A stretch of 36,480 nt of DNA from a virus: positions 1 through 36,480 of the IMG/VR virus record IMGVR_UViG_3300036759_000105; one strand, given 5' to 3'. Below are positions 20,895 through 29,380 of the stretch, piece by piece. The first letter of the stretch is position 1. Each line of letters opens with the position of its first letter. The position numbers and the translations under genes were made by a program. The notes under the pieces were generated by a model that saw only the letters and a program-made list of their open reading frames with translations, was not told the DNA's origin and did not search any database.

Positions 20895-21061
20895 TGCAGC
20901 AGTTGGGACGCCCAGGCGAGGGCGTGGAACAGCAAGGGGATGCCGTAGTTGACCAACGCCAGAAAAACCATGACGGCGGAAAAGCCGATACCGACGATGG
21001 CGAAGAAGGCCATGAGGCCCTGGTGGGTGGGTGGCGTGCTGGAGTTCCTGTCGGAGGTCAT
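20891..21061 (-). CDS. Small membrane protein, 56 aa
   Basis: A short polar head (MTSDRNSSTPPTHQ) leads into a ~40-residue hydrophobic region (LMAFFAIVGIGFSAVMVFLA, then GIPLLFHALAWASQLL), enough for two closely spaced membrane helices. The ATG at 21061 is chosen because it overlaps the upstream gene's stop (ATGA); an ATG at 21079 is possible. It lies opposite to the surrounding late genes and overlaps the end of the ejection-protein gene by four bases. Holin-like or exclusion roles are possible, not shown. Confidence 0.6.
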   Translation of the reverse strand: MTSDRNSSTPPTHQGLMAFFAIVGIGFSAVMVFLALVNYGIPLLFHALAWASQLLH

Positions 21062-21327
21062 GGTGTCATTGGCTCCCACGGCCAGCGAAACATGATCCGA
21101 CGACGCTGGAGGCCGTCAATGCTCGCCAGGACGCGCTCAAGGATGTGCGCCTGTTCGACGCGAAACTCGCTGAACTCCCGATGGAAGCTCTGGAAGTCGG
21201 TGCGCAGACCGACGACGGCGGCCTCGACGTTGGTCAGGCGTTGCTCGATGCGGTCGAGCTGGTCGATGCGCTGCTCGAGCCGAGCGACGCGTTCCTCGAG
21301 CGTTGGTTCGTTAGACTGGGTCTGCAT
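21058..21327 (-). CDS. Coiled-coil protein, 89 aa
   Basis: Residues 8-75 carry continuous heptads (EERVARLEQRIDQLDRIEQR, LTNVEAAVVGLRTDFQSFHR, then EFRVEQAHILERVLASIDGL), so it should form a coiled-coil rod. A basic Trp-containing end follows (RRRIMFRWPWEP). Together with the downstream membrane protein it forms a two-gene minus-strand unit inserted among plus-strand virion genes. Coiled coil plus small membrane protein pairs resemble some phage exclusion or lysis modules; that is inference. An extended -10-like GCGTATAGT lies upstream on the minus strand near 21400. Confidence 0.65.
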   Translation of the reverse strand: MQTQSNEPTLEERVARLEQRIDQLDRIEQRLTNVEAAVVGLRTDFQSFHREFSEFRVEQAHILERVLASIDGLQRRRIMFRWPWEPMTP

Positions 21328-21451
21328 TCGGGAAGGTCACTTTCCTGGGTGCCAGGGTCCCGGCCGTTCCTGCGGCGCGGGGCCTTTTGTTGACGCTACT
21401 ATACGCGCCAACTGTCAAAGCTCGGCTAAAGCGGCGTAAAGGGTTGACCCG

Positions 21452-23314
21452 ATGAGCACCATCACGGAACTGGTCAACGGTCTCGGCACTGGCTGGAAGG
21501 TCAGCGGCACGGGCAACCCCGTCGAAGAGACCGCGCCGGTGGTCGTGCGCGACCCGACTGGTGTCGATCCCGATAAGACCGTCAACCGCGGCACCGGTCG
21601 CTACTACGTCGTCGTCCAGGACCCCGAGGGCCACCAGCGCGCACTATTCCTGAAAGCGCAGCCGGTCACGACCGGCGTCGGTGGTCAACCCTCACCGATT
21701 CAGGTCAAGCAGTCGGGCGTCAATGACACCGACCCCTCGCAAGTCATCTCCGACCCCGAGAAACTGAAGACGCTGGCGTGGGATCAGGCCGGGCCTGTCG
21801 CCGACGTCCCCAAGGACACCACCAAGGACGTCTCGAAGCTCGAGGACCTGCGCAAGATCGACGCTGACGGCAACGACGCCAGCAAATCCGGGAAGCCGGC
21901 GGCCAAGCTGTACGACGACAAGACCGGCCAGAGCTATCCGATCGACAGGGACAAGCCGAGCTACACGTCCTTTGGCGACGACCTGGTCCAGATCAACCCC
22001 GACGGCTCGACCAAGACGCTGCTGAGCAAACCCGACAAGCCGTCGACCGTCACCGTGCCCGGCGTCGGGCTGGTCGAGTACGACCCGACGACGCACACGG
22101 CCAAGACCATCGCGGCCACGCCCAAGGGCCTGCAGGCCAACCAACTCCAGCCGCGAGAGAGCAACGGCAAAACCTACATCCCGTACGACACTGACGAGGG
22201 CGTCGCCTGGAAGGAAGCCGAGGGGCTGCCCGCAAACGTCACCTGGACGAGCGCCACCAACGACCCGCGCAGCCAGTACATCCAGCTGATCGGCTCCAAC
22301 GGCGAGACCAAGAATATTCCCAAGCCGCCCGACTGGAAGCCGCCACCCAGTCCGCAAGCTGGCCAGGCGCTGTCGCCCGACACCACCTCGCCGTTCGTGG
22401 TGACCATCGGCGACAACGGACAACCGGTCTTCACCGAAAACAAGAACCGCGCCAGCATCTCGGAGGCCCAGAAGGACCTCATCCAGCAGCTCGGCGGCAA
22501 GGTCGCCGACGGCTCGATGACCGAGCAACAGGCCAAGGACCTCATCGCCTCGACGACCCAGGCGATGACGGCCCAGGCGGCCAAGCAAAACGCGCAAGCC
22601 AACATGCTGCAGGCCCAGACCCAGCAGCAGAACCTCGGGGTGCAGGCCGGCAGCGACATCCTGAGCAATATCCAGAACGCGGCGCAGACCGGCGCGGGCG
22701 TGCTGCAGAACCGCGTCACCAACGCCACCGGCGCGCTGCAGAACCTGGTGGGCCAGGCCGCGGGCGCGAAGAATCTGATGAGCGTGCCGTCCGGGCTCGG
22801 CCAGCAACTGGTCGGCGGCATCCAGAGCTGGGCGACGGAGCTCGGCGGCGGTCAGGACGTCTACGACTCGGCCGCCAACCTGGTCAAACGTGCCGACCCC
22901 AACAACGGGCTCGGTGGCGACGCGGCCAACGCGTACAGCGCGCTCGGGCAGATGCTGCAAAAGTACCGCGACCTGACGGGCCAACCTCATCCGGCCGAGG
23001 CGATCGCCAACCAGCCCCAGCAAAACGCGCCCTTCCCCGCGCCGACGACAACGCCGCAACAGGTGCTCAATCAACAGGCTGCGGGCCAGCAGCTCGCCGC
23101 GGCGACCGCGAATCCCGCCAATGCCCCCTTTGGCGCGATCGGCAACAACCCCATGCTCGCCGCCCAGCAGGCCTATAACCGCGCCCAGGCCTCGCGGCAG
23201 ACCGCGGCAGCAACCCAGCAGTTCGGCGGTGGACCCTTTGGCGCCATCGGTGCCAGTCCCTTCCTGGCGCCTGTGACGGTCGTGGCCCCGCCGCCGCAGA
23301 CGGTGACGGTCTAA
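21452..23314 (+). CDS. Putative internal virion protein, 620 aa
   Basis: No enzyme motif is seen. The first ~60 residues form a beta-rich head (GTGWKVSGTG, GRYYVVVQDPEGHQRALFLK). Then come Asp/Thr/Lys-rich repeats of beta hairpin type (KLYDDKTGQSYPIDRD, DDLVQINPDGSTKTLLSK, GVGLVEYDPTTHTAK), like strings of short beta units. The last third is Gln/Ala-rich and helical. Near the C-terminus two similar short units occur, PFGAIGNNPMLA and PFGAIGASPFLA. Its position between ejection proteins and scaffold suggests an internal virion or injected protein. Confidence 0.65.
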   Translation: MSTITELVNGLGTGWKVSGTGNPVEETAPVVVRDPTGVDPDKTVNRGTGRYYVVVQDPEGHQRALFLKAQPVTTGVGGQPSPIQVKQSGVNDTDPSQVISDPEKLKTLAWDQAGPVADVPKDTTKDVSKLEDLRKIDADGNDASKSGKPAAKLYDDKTGQSYPIDRDKPSYTSFGDDLVQINPDGSTKTLLSKPDKPSTVTVPGVGLVEYDPTTHTAKTIAATPKGLQANQLQPRESNGKTYIPYDTDEGVAWKEAEGLPANVTWTSATNDPRSQYIQLIGSNGETKNIPKPPDWKPPPSPQAGQALSPDTTSPFVVTIGDNGQPVFTENKNRASISEAQKDLIQQLGGKVADGSMTEQQAKDLIASTTQAMTAQAAKQNAQANMLQAQTQQQNLGVQAGSDILSNIQNAAQTGAGVLQNRVTNATGALQNLVGQAAGAKNLMSVPSGLGQQLVGGIQSWATELGGGQDVYDSAANLVKRADPNNGLGGDAANAYSALGQMLQKYRDLTGQPHPAEAIANQPQQNAPFPAPTTTPQQVLNQQAAGQQLAAATANPANAPFGAIGNNPMLAAQQAYNRAQASRQTAAATQQFGGGPFGAIGASPFLAPVTVVAPPPQTVTV

Positions 23315-24507
23315 TGCCGACGTACCCGAATCCCGCCGGCGGCTCGATGCAGGCCGCCAACGATGCGGATGCGAGGAGCAAGGGCTGGACGCCCAGCATG
23401 GGCACCTTCGGCGTCAACACCTACCCCGACAGCAGTGGTGGTGGTGGTGGCGGGAGCGCCGGTGGTGGCGGTGGTGTTGCTGCACCGGCAGCGACCGTGC
23501 AGTCCGGCGCCAGTCAACTCGGTGCTGGCATCAACTCGCTGCTCGGTGCGATCGCCTCCGGCAACAAACAAGCCTTCGACGAGGCGGTGCGTCAGTTCAA
23601 CGCCACCTTCGGCCTGGACACAGACAAGTTCAACGAGTCGGTGCGTCAGTACAACGAGGGTCTCGCCGTCACCCAGGCGGGTCTCACGGGCACCTATCAG
23701 GGCCAGGAGACGCAGCAGGCACAGATGCAGGCTGCGAATATCGCGGCTCAGGTTGCGGGATTGACGGGCTACTACAACGCGCCAGCGGGTGTCGCCGCCG
23801 CGGGTCCGGGAGGCACCGCCGCACCGACCGCGGCGTCCTACGTCCAGGCGCGCACGGCGCAATTGCAGCAAGTCGCCGGCATGAACCCGACGCAAGCTGC
23901 ACAGACCGCACAAGCCGAGTGGTCGCAGGGCCTGGCGCAAGCCGGCAATATCGCCTATGGGCTGCCAGCAGGTATCAGTTTCGCGCCCGTCCAGGCGGCC
24001 GCAGGTGGCGTGGGTGGCGCGCCCCAGGGCACGCCGACGATGGCATACCAGGAGCAAACCTACCGTCAGCAGCTCGATGCGATCAATGCCGCCGCGGCAC
24101 TGCAGGCTAGCCCCTTCCGTCAGCAGCAGGTCATCGGTCAACTCGGGCGGGTGCTCGGTGGCCAGGGTGTGGCCGGCTTCTCGGCGCCGAACACCGTCGC
24201 GGGCGTGGGCACCGCGGGCGGCAACACCGCCGGCGGCATGGGCTACATGCAGCAGATGATCGACGACATCCGCGCCGGCACCAACTCGGCCAACTCGCAG
24301 TCGATGAACGACGTGCTGAATGGCATTCCCACGCCGAACAAGATCAACTCCCAGGATTTCCTGCGCTCGCCGGCCAGCACCCAGAACTTCCTGCTGCAGG
24401 GCATGCAGGAGCGCTACGGACTTGATCCGGCTGACAGTTTGGCGCAAATAAAGAATACGCTCCCCCAGTTCGTCTCGCCGACCACGTTCGGGACCATTAA
24501 GGGTTGA
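23314..24507 (+). CDS. Putative internal virion protein, 397 aa
   Basis: Starts on a TAATG overlap with the previous gene. A short N-terminus is followed by a glycine run (residues ~40-55), then a Gln/Ala/Gly-rich helical body containing FDEAVRQFNATFGLDTDKFN and ESVRQYNEGLA, two related ~15-residue units. The composition matches the C-terminal part of the 620-aa protein, so the two probably pack together in the virion. No enzymatic signature is seen. Confidence 0.65.
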   Translation: MPTYPNPAGGSMQAANDADARSKGWTPSMGTFGVNTYPDSSGGGGGGSAGGGGGVAAPAATVQSGASQLGAGINSLLGAIASGNKQAFDEAVRQFNATFGLDTDKFNESVRQYNEGLAVTQAGLTGTYQGQETQQAQMQAANIAAQVAGLTGYYNAPAGVAAAGPGGTAAPTAASYVQARTAQLQQVAGMNPTQAAQTAQAEWSQGLAQAGNIAYGLPAGISFAPVQAAAGGVGGAPQGTPTMAYQEQTYRQQLDAINAAAALQASPFRQQQVIGQLGRVLGGQGVAGFSAPNTVAGVGTAGGNTAGGMGYMQQMIDDIRAGTNSANSQSMNDVLNGIPTPNKINSQDFLRSPASTQNFLLQGMQERYGLDPADSLAQIKNTLPQFVSPTTFGTIKG

Positions 24508-24542
24508 TGTGACGCCACGTTCGTCGCTTGCCAACTGGTTGC

Positions 24543-24698
24543 ATGCCGGCTAAGTCGAAGGCGCAGTTTCGGTTCATGAAGGGCGTAGAGAACGGCTCGA
24601 TCAAAGCGCCGGGCCTGAGCAAGGCCAAAGCTGCTGAATTTACGTCTGGTCAATCGCCGAAAGGTCTGCCGAAAAAGGCGAAGAGCAAGAAAGCATGA
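24543..24698 (+). CDS. Small DUF3008-like basic protein, 51 aa
   Basis: MPAKSKAQFRFMKGVENGSI, then KGLPKKAKSKKA, matches the short phage proteins that begin MP-x-KS-x-x-Q-x-x-F/M and end with KGLP (DUF3008 type). Lysines and alanines dominate. These genes normally lie among head genes and their role is unknown. The frame is complete from 24543 to the TGA at 24696-24698. Confidence 0.7.
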   Translation: MPAKSKAQFRFMKGVENGSIKAPGLSKAKAAEFTSGQSPKGLPKKAKSKKA

Positions 24699-24753
24699 GA
24701 CGCAGACTCGTCCGTCGTCAGTGGTTGTTCACACGGCGGTACTGCGTGTGACG

Positions 24754-25680
24754 ATGGACCTGCGCCGCTCGACGCATCCTGACCTCTTGGACGAGCTCGA
24801 GCAGCAGCCGAGCCCGTCCCCGCCTGCGGACGGGTTGAATCCAGTGCGAGCCAGACGCAGGCGCAACGGTGCGACGGCCAAGCCCGAGGTTTCCCCTCCC
24901 GGAGACACTGCGGACACTCCCGCCGCCGAGGAGGGCGGCTCGGGCGAGTCACTAGCGCCCGAGCCGGCTACTCCCGAGTCCGCCGCCGCTCCCGAGTTGC
25001 CTGAGTGGCTCTCGCAGGCCAGGGCCGCCGCTGACCCGCTCGAGTCGCTCAGGCTGCTGGTCAAGAACGTGCCGCGCGACGAGATGGAAAAGGACGACAC
25101 GCTGCGCGGCTGGCTCGGCGACTACGCCAATCAGCGCGCGCGCAAGATGCTCGAGGAGCAGGAGCGCGCACGTCAGGATCGCGCACGCCAGGAGGCGTAC
25201 GACAAGGGCGACCTGTACACGCTCGGCCAGCTCGAGGCGACCAACCTGCAGCAGCAGCGGCAGGCGCTCGAAGCCCAGACGCGGGCCGAGCTCGACCCGT
25301 ACCTGGTCGCGGTGCGCAACTTCCAGGCCAACCTGCCCGAGCCGGTGCAACTCGAGGTACAGGGAAAGAACTACGATTCGTTCGGCGCCTACTTGTCCGC
25401 CGTCCAGAGCGCTGCGATTCGCCACGGCGTCTCGGAAGAGGTCAAGAAGCGCTCGGGGGCTCTGGAAAAGGCAGAGCTCTCCACAACCGTCGGAAGCGAG
25501 ATGTCCCCGGAGCTAGACGGAGGACCTGCACAGGCGTACCGCGAGATCACGGACGCCCAGGTCGCTGCCATGACGCTCGAGGAATATGACCGCTACTTCG
25601 ACGACAAGGGCCGACCCAAGCCTGGCGTCAGAGTCAGCTTGACGCGCGGCATCGACGTGCGCCGCGAACAGCGGCGGTGA
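24754..25680 (+). CDS. Probable scaffolding protein, 308 aa
   Basis: The first ~80 residues are Pro/Ala/Glu-rich and probably disordered. The middle is a long charged helix (ARKMLEEQERARQDRARQEA, then LQQQRQALEAQTRAELDPYL). Later segments are mixed, ending in basic residues (RREQRR). An acidic disordered front, a long coiled helix and a basic end directly upstream of the coat gene are the usual features of scaffolding proteins, which guide head assembly and then leave. The ATG at 24754 is taken as start; GTG codons at 24748 and 24721 are alternatives. Confidence 0.7.
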   Translation: MDLRRSTHPDLLDELEQQPSPSPPADGLNPVRARRRRNGATAKPEVSPPGDTADTPAAEEGGSGESLAPEPATPESAAAPELPEWLSQARAAADPLESLRLLVKNVPRDEMEKDDTLRGWLGDYANQRARKMLEEQERARQDRARQEAYDKGDLYTLGQLEATNLQQQRQALEAQTRAELDPYLVAVRNFQANLPEPVQLEVQGKNYDSFGAYLSAVQSAAIRHGVSEEVKKRSGALEKAELSTTVGSEMSPELDGGPAQAYREITDAQVAAMTLEEYDRYFDDKGRPKPGVRVSLTRGIDVRREQRR

Positions 25681-25684
25681 TCTC

Positions 25685-25703
25685 CTCACCCGCTTAGGGT
25701 GAG
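25685..25703 (+). promoter_or_regulatory. Hairpin in the coat gene leader
   Basis: CTCACCC-GCTTA-GGGTGAG is a perfect 7-base-pair stem with a five-base loop, placed between the scaffold stop and the coat gene start. An AT-rich leader with AAGGAA before the ATG at 25732 follows. There is no T-run, so a stabilising or processing structure for the highly expressed coat message is more likely than a terminator. Confidence 0.45.
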
Positions 25704-25731
25704 ACGCAACTAAATAAAGGAACTAACAACT

Positions 25732-27352
25732 ATGGCGACCGGCGCGAGCGAATTTGTTGACAAGACTATTGCTGATGGTATTTTCTCGCCTGACATTTGG
25801 TCGAAGCAGGTACTTCGAGCAACTGAATCTAATTTAGTCTTTGCCAAATGCGTCAATCGGGGCTTTGAAGACGACGCCAGTGTGGGGAAGTCTGTCAAGG
25901 TTGCTTCGATTGGCAATGTGGCAGCGCGGGCAAAGACCGAAAATACAGCCATCGTGTACGAAACGGTCGCGGAAACTGCGACTACCATCACCCTTGACCG
26001 AGAGGTTGTGGGGGCACGCCTCGCCGCCTAGGGCGAGAGTGACAAACACCGGGTGAACTGTCGGGAACCCTAAACATCAACCAGATGCCAACGAACATGC
26101 AGCACATTCACAGTCATGGAATTACTCGATGCTGCCTGGCTCGCAGGCTTTCTGGACGGCGAAGGATCGATCACGCTCTATCGCAGCATCTGGAAGTGGA
26201 AACCGGACGGACCCAACACGCGGCGACTACGCAATCACGAGCGGGAGCCCGAGCGCTACCGCGCGCTCATTGCGATCTCCCATACGGACTTTCCGACCTG
26301 CGACCACGTCTCGGAATTGCTCACGCTCATCGGGGCCAAGCACTACTACTTGCGCGATCCCAAGGTCGCGGATCCAACGCGATTGGGGAAACGTCCGCAA
26401 CGTCACATCTCGGTCATGAGCTTCGTCGCCGCACGGCGTGTCCTCGACGCGGTCATGCCGTACCTCGTGGCCAAGCGTGCTCAGGCCGAGGCACTGAGTC
26501 GGTTTATCGACATCGCTCAGAGCCGCGATCCGCATCTGCACTATACCGACGAGCAACGCCAGATCGTTCTTTTTCTTCGCCGTCATCCGAGGCATGGGAA
26601 TCCGCAGCCAAGCCAGGCCGGGGCAGCCTAACGCTGTGTAGCCTGGAAGGTTCAGAGACTAGCGGGTGAGTCCCAACAATAACCCCGCATTAGCGCCCGG
26701 CTCGCGTTCACACGAACGCGATGATGAGATAGTCCAGCCCCCGTCGAAAGGCGGGGACCGCTGCAACATTTGGGATTACTCCGCGGTTGGCATCGAAGAC
26801 ATCGTCAAGGTCCAGAGCATCGTCGACGTGCAGAACGAGTACCAGATGAAGATGGGCTACGCCATCGCGCGTGATATCGACTCGAAGCTCGCCGCCGACG
26901 TGGCCGGCTTCACCCAGACCGTCGGCACGCTCGGCACGGCGCTGGCCGACGTCGACGTGGTGCGCGCCAACCAGTACCTGGACGACGCCGACGCACCGGC
27001 CGATGACCGCTTTCTCATCATGTCACCGGCGGAAAAGGCGAACAAGATCGTCCTGGACCGCTGGTCGAATGCGCTGTACATCGGCAATCCCAAGCCGGCG
27101 GTCAGCGGCAGCCTGGGCGACATGTACGGGCTGAACATCATGGTCACCACCAACCTGGTCAAACCGGCTGGCGGCCAGGCCAACAACTTCGTGTTCCAGC
27201 GCGAGGCGCTCGCGCTCATCATTCAGCGCTCGCCCAAACTGCACCTGTTCTACGACATCGACTTCTTCACCTGGAAGCTGGCCAGTGAAGTCATTTTTGG
27301 ACATCAGATGATGAGGCCAACGTTTGGAGTCTGGGCGAAAGGTGTCGGGTAG
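25732..27352 (+). CDS. Major capsid (coat) protein, split by a group I intron; about 284 aa after splicing
   Basis: Exon 1 runs from 25732 to about 26006 and reads MATGASEFVDKTIADGIFSP to TITLDRE. Exon 2 runs from about 26773 to 27352 and reads DYSAVGIEDIVKVQSIVDVQ to TFGVWAKGVG. Together they match P22/phage-coat-like capsid proteins, in which a T-(I/L)-D strand and an (A/S)F/V-x-I-x-DI-x-x-VQ-x segment are adjacent. With splice points at 26006 and 26773 the frame is kept (855 bases). Without splicing, exon 1 would stop at 26031. Exon 1 uses A/T-ending codons far more than exon 2 (about 42 of 91 against 5 of the first 60). Exact splice sites are not proven. Confidence 0.85.
26007..26772 (+). 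ncRNA. Group I intron in the coat gene
   Basis: Conserved core elements are recognisable. The R element GTTCAGAGACTA (near 26650) and the S element GATAGTCC (near 26729) pair as P7 (GACTA with TAGTC). A P/Q-like stretch GTGAACTGTCGGGAACCC lies near 26053. P9 is CCCCGTC-GAAA-GGCGGGG just after S. P2 is CTCGCC...GGCGAG at 26020-26037. P1 can form between exon GAGGT (26002-26006) and GCCTC (26018-26022), with the U-G pair at the splice site. The intron would end at a G near 26772. It carries a LAGLIDADG gene. Boundaries may be off by several bases; a 3' end at 26763 also keeps frame. Confidence 0.85.
26116..26631 (+). CDS. Intron-encoded LAGLIDADG homing endonuclease, 171 aa
   Basis: WLAGFLDGEGSI (residues 8-19) is a LAGLIDADG motif, so this is a single-motif enzyme that would act as a dimer. 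After it come beta strands with basic residues (RALIAISHTDFPTCDHVSEL, GAKHYYLRDP), the DNA-binding face, and a helix VLDAVMPYLVAKRAQAEAL. Such enzymes cut the intron-free coat allele and lead to copying of the intron into it. The whole gene lies within the intron, downstream of its P/Q stretch. There is no strong ribosome binding site before the ATG at 26116. The reading frame is intact. Confidence 0.9.
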   Translation: MELLDAAWLAGFLDGEGSITLYRSIWKWKPDGPNTRRLRNHEREPERYRALIAISHTDFPTCDHVSELLTLIGAKHYYLRDPKVADPTRLGKRPQRHISVMSFVAARRVLDAVMPYLVAKRAQAEALSRFIDIAQSRDPHLHYTDEQRQIVLFLRRHPRHGNPQPSQAGAA

Positions 27353-27891
27353 TGACTGATCTCCTCGAGCGCCTCGAGCAGCGCGCCGCGCCGAGCTCCG
27401 GCGTGGCGACCAGCGGGCTCAGCTACAACTTTCCACTTTCCTGGTATCGCCGGCCGGACGGCGACATCGTGCAGCTCCAGTCCGATCCCTACAACCGCAC
27501 CATGTACGAGGACCTGGGCTTCGTCTTCCTGCGTCCGGACGAAGCCAGAGAATGGGTCAAGGATGTTCGGCCTGGCATCGTGCTCGAGCAGAAAAAACGC
27601 GCCGGGCTGATCACCCAGATCCGCCGCATCGCGCAGCGCGTACCGCAGTACGTACTCGACGAGGACCAGGACAACCCGCTCAGCGAACGCACCACGGCCG
27701 AGCTCGAAGAGATCTTCGAGGACGCCAAGCAGGCGACCGGTCTGAAGATGCGTTTGCCCGCGGTCAAGCTCGATCCGCGCGACGCGCCGCCGGCGCCGGA
27801 TGAGACCGTCGGGAGCGGCGAGGAGCTCGAAGCAAAGTTGACGCGTGGTCGGGGCTACGACCCGCTGCGCGAAGCAAGGAGACGCGCATGA
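27352..27891 (+). CDS. Unidentified head-completion region protein, 179 aa
   Basis: A GTG shares one base with the coat stop. The N-terminal part is beta-rich (SYNFPLSWYRRPDGDIVQLQ, then DPYNRTMYEDLGFVFLRPDE), the middle is a basic helix and the end is acidic and Pro-rich. Position right after the coat gene suggests a head-completion or connector protein, but no motif confirms this. ATGA overlap with the next gene. Confidence 0.6.
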   Translation: MTDLLERLEQRAAPSSGVATSGLSYNFPLSWYRRPDGDIVQLQSDPYNRTMYEDLGFVFLRPDEAREWVKDVRPGIVLEQKKRAGLITQIRRIAQRVPQYVLDEDQDNPLSERTTAELEEIFEDAKQATGLKMRLPAVKLDPRDAPPAPDETVGSGEELEAKLTRGRGYDPLREARRRA

Positions 27892-28187
27892 GCGAATGGC
27901 TCGACGCGGCGCAGACCACCCCGTACGTTGCGCCGCAGGCCACCCCGCCGGGTGACCTGCACTTCACCTACCAGACGCCGGCCGGCGACAGTTTCGTGAC
28001 CACCGCGGCCAACGTTGAGCAGTACCTGCGGCTGGGCTACACCGTCACCGGCGAGCTGACCATCAGCGACTCGGAGACGTATCGCGACCTGGTCAGTCCG
28101 GGCACCAACCTGCCGCCGGCTTCGGGCACCGAGACTCCACCCGTGGCGGCCGCCGAAACCACAGCGACCACGGATACCACGGAGTAG
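27888..28187 (+). CDS. Unidentified virion-region protein, 99 aa
   Basis: Overlaps the previous gene by four bases. The middle (LHFTYQTPAGDSFVTTAANV, EQYLRLGYTVTGELTI) looks like a small mixed fold in which a beta hairpin is followed by a helix with Y-x-x-LGYT. The end is Thr/Ala/Pro-rich and disordered. A role in head or tail joining is inferred from position only. Confidence 0.6.
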   Translation: MSEWLDAAQTTPYVAPQATPPGDLHFTYQTPAGDSFVTTAANVEQYLRLGYTVTGELTISDSETYRDLVSPGTNLPPASGTETPPVAAAETTATTDTTE

Positions 28188-28194
28188 GTCGACC

Positions 28195-28620
28195 ATGGCC
28201 GTCGTCACACAAACGGGCAACGCGGGCGGGTTGTGGACGCACACGCCGGTGGACTGGCGCGGCAACGAGACGGGCGGCAAGCCTGGCAACTGGCCCACCG
28301 ACGCGGTCAATGGCGCCCAGGGCTTGGGCACGCGTCCGCTCGAGCAGATGCCCGCGCCTGGCCTGACGGTGCTGTCCTCGACGCCAGGCTCGGGCACGGT
28401 GACCATCACCTGGACCACCAGCGTGCTCTCGGATTCGAACATTGACCTGGGCGTGACCACGAGCTACGGCCAGCACTACAACGACCCAACGATGACACTG
28501 ACTCACTCGGTCGCCATCACCGGCCTGCTGCACTCGCAGCTCTACAACTACCGCGCGTCATCCAACGGTTCCGGCTACAGCATCGTGAGTGCCAACAGCA
28601 CGTTCACCACCCTGGCATGA
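28195..28620 (+). CDS. Fibronectin type III-like protein, 141 aa
   Basis: Residues ~60-140 form an Ig/FnIII-like sandwich: LSSTPGSGTVTITWTTSVLS, DLGVTTSYGQHY, THSVAITGLLHSQLYNYRA and a closing STFTTL. The W in strand B and the L-x-x-x-x-Y-x-Y-R-A in strand F are hallmarks. The N-terminal part is Gly/Asn/Trp-rich. Such domains decorate phage heads and tails and bind host surface sugars. ATGA overlap with the next gene. Confidence 0.7.
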   Translation: MAVVTQTGNAGGLWTHTPVDWRGNETGGKPGNWPTDAVNGAQGLGTRPLEQMPAPGLTVLSSTPGSGTVTITWTTSVLSDSNIDLGVTTSYGQHYNDPTMTLTHSVAITGLLHSQLYNYRASSNGSGYSIVSANSTFTTLA

Positions 28621-29027
28621 ATCACCGTCCTGGCTGCACCTTCGGTCCGGGTTTTTTCAGGATCGAGCTCATCTCCGGCACGCGCCGCTACTGCCAGGAC
28701 GAGGACCAGGTGCGCCAGGTCTATTCTTTGCTGCTGCTGGACTCCATCAAACGCGTCGCCAGGGACGGCTACTGCCTAGACCCGCTTGAGGCCGGGCCCA
28801 GTCCGCACGTGATCGAGGGCGAGCAGTTTCTGAACATGCCCAAAGAGGCCGCTCAGGAGGCGCTGGGCGGGGCCACGGACGAGGAATACGCCCAGGCCTA
28901 CCGCGCGATCGAGGACGCGGTTCTGGCGCGTGACAGGGCCGTCGCGGCGGGTTCGACGGACCGTCCGTCGATTGTCATCAAGAAGAAGGGACGCATGATC
29001 CACGATGTCGGTCCAGGCGTCGTCTAA
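28617..29027 (+). CDS. Unidentified virion-region protein, 136 aa
   Basis: A beta-rich front (GFFRIELISGTRRYCQDEDQ) is followed by a helix (VYSLLLLDSIKRVARDG) and an acidic helical region (EEYAQAYRAIEDAVLARDRA). It ends in a basic segment (IVIKKKGRMIHD). No family recognised. The last 23 bases overlap the next gene. Confidence 0.55.
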   Translation: MNHRPGCTFGPGFFRIELISGTRRYCQDEDQVRQVYSLLLLDSIKRVARDGYCLDPLEAGPSPHVIEGEQFLNMPKEAAQEALGGATDEEYAQAYRAIEDAVLARDRAVAAGSTDRPSIVIKKKGRMIHDVGPGVV

Positions 29028-29373
29028 AACCTCCTCCATCCAGGGCTTCCTGCATGGTTACCTGGCCACTGGCAACACCAACGGTCAGGTGCTGGACATG
29101 ATGATCGCCGGACGTCCGGCGGTGATCAGGGAGGTCGTCGCCGCGGCGCAGGGCGGCGGCACGACCACGATCCTGGACGTGCTCAACAACGGCGTGAGCG
29201 TGTGGACCAATCCCGCGAGTCGGCCGACGTTGAGCGGCGCGGCGTCGGGCCGGTTTGTGGGTGGTCGCATCAATCGCAGTGCCGTGCATCTCGGCGACGT
29301 GCTCGAGATCGTCGTCGCGCAGGCGGGCAACAAGACGCAGATCACCGCGACGGTGCCGCTCGAGGAGCCTTGA
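29005..29373 (+). CDS. Tail or fibre-associated beta protein, 122 aa
   Basis: The sequence is strongly beta and Gly/Thr-rich: PAVIREVVAAAQGGGTTTIL, DVLNNGVSVWT, then GDVLEIVVAQAGNKTQITAT. The V-x-V/A...G-T-T...I-D-V-L-x-N-G pattern is common in short repeats of phage fibre and tail-spike proteins, including the phrase D-V-x-x-NG-x-S-V-W. It probably assembles with the collagen-like protein just downstream. Confidence 0.6.
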   Translation: MSVQASSKTSSIQGFLHGYLATGNTNGQVLDMMIAGRPAVIREVVAAAQGGGTTTILDVLNNGVSVWTNPASRPTLSGAASGRFVGGRINRSAVHLGDVLEIVVAQAGNKTQITATVPLEEP

Positions 29374-29380
29374 TCACGCA

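Noticed and set aside
21692-23074. Long minus-strand open frame (460 codons) opposite a virion gene
   Set aside because: Arg, Val, Leu and His-rich composition without motifs; a shadow of a high-GC gene. The antisense intein gene differs by having motifs and balanced composition.
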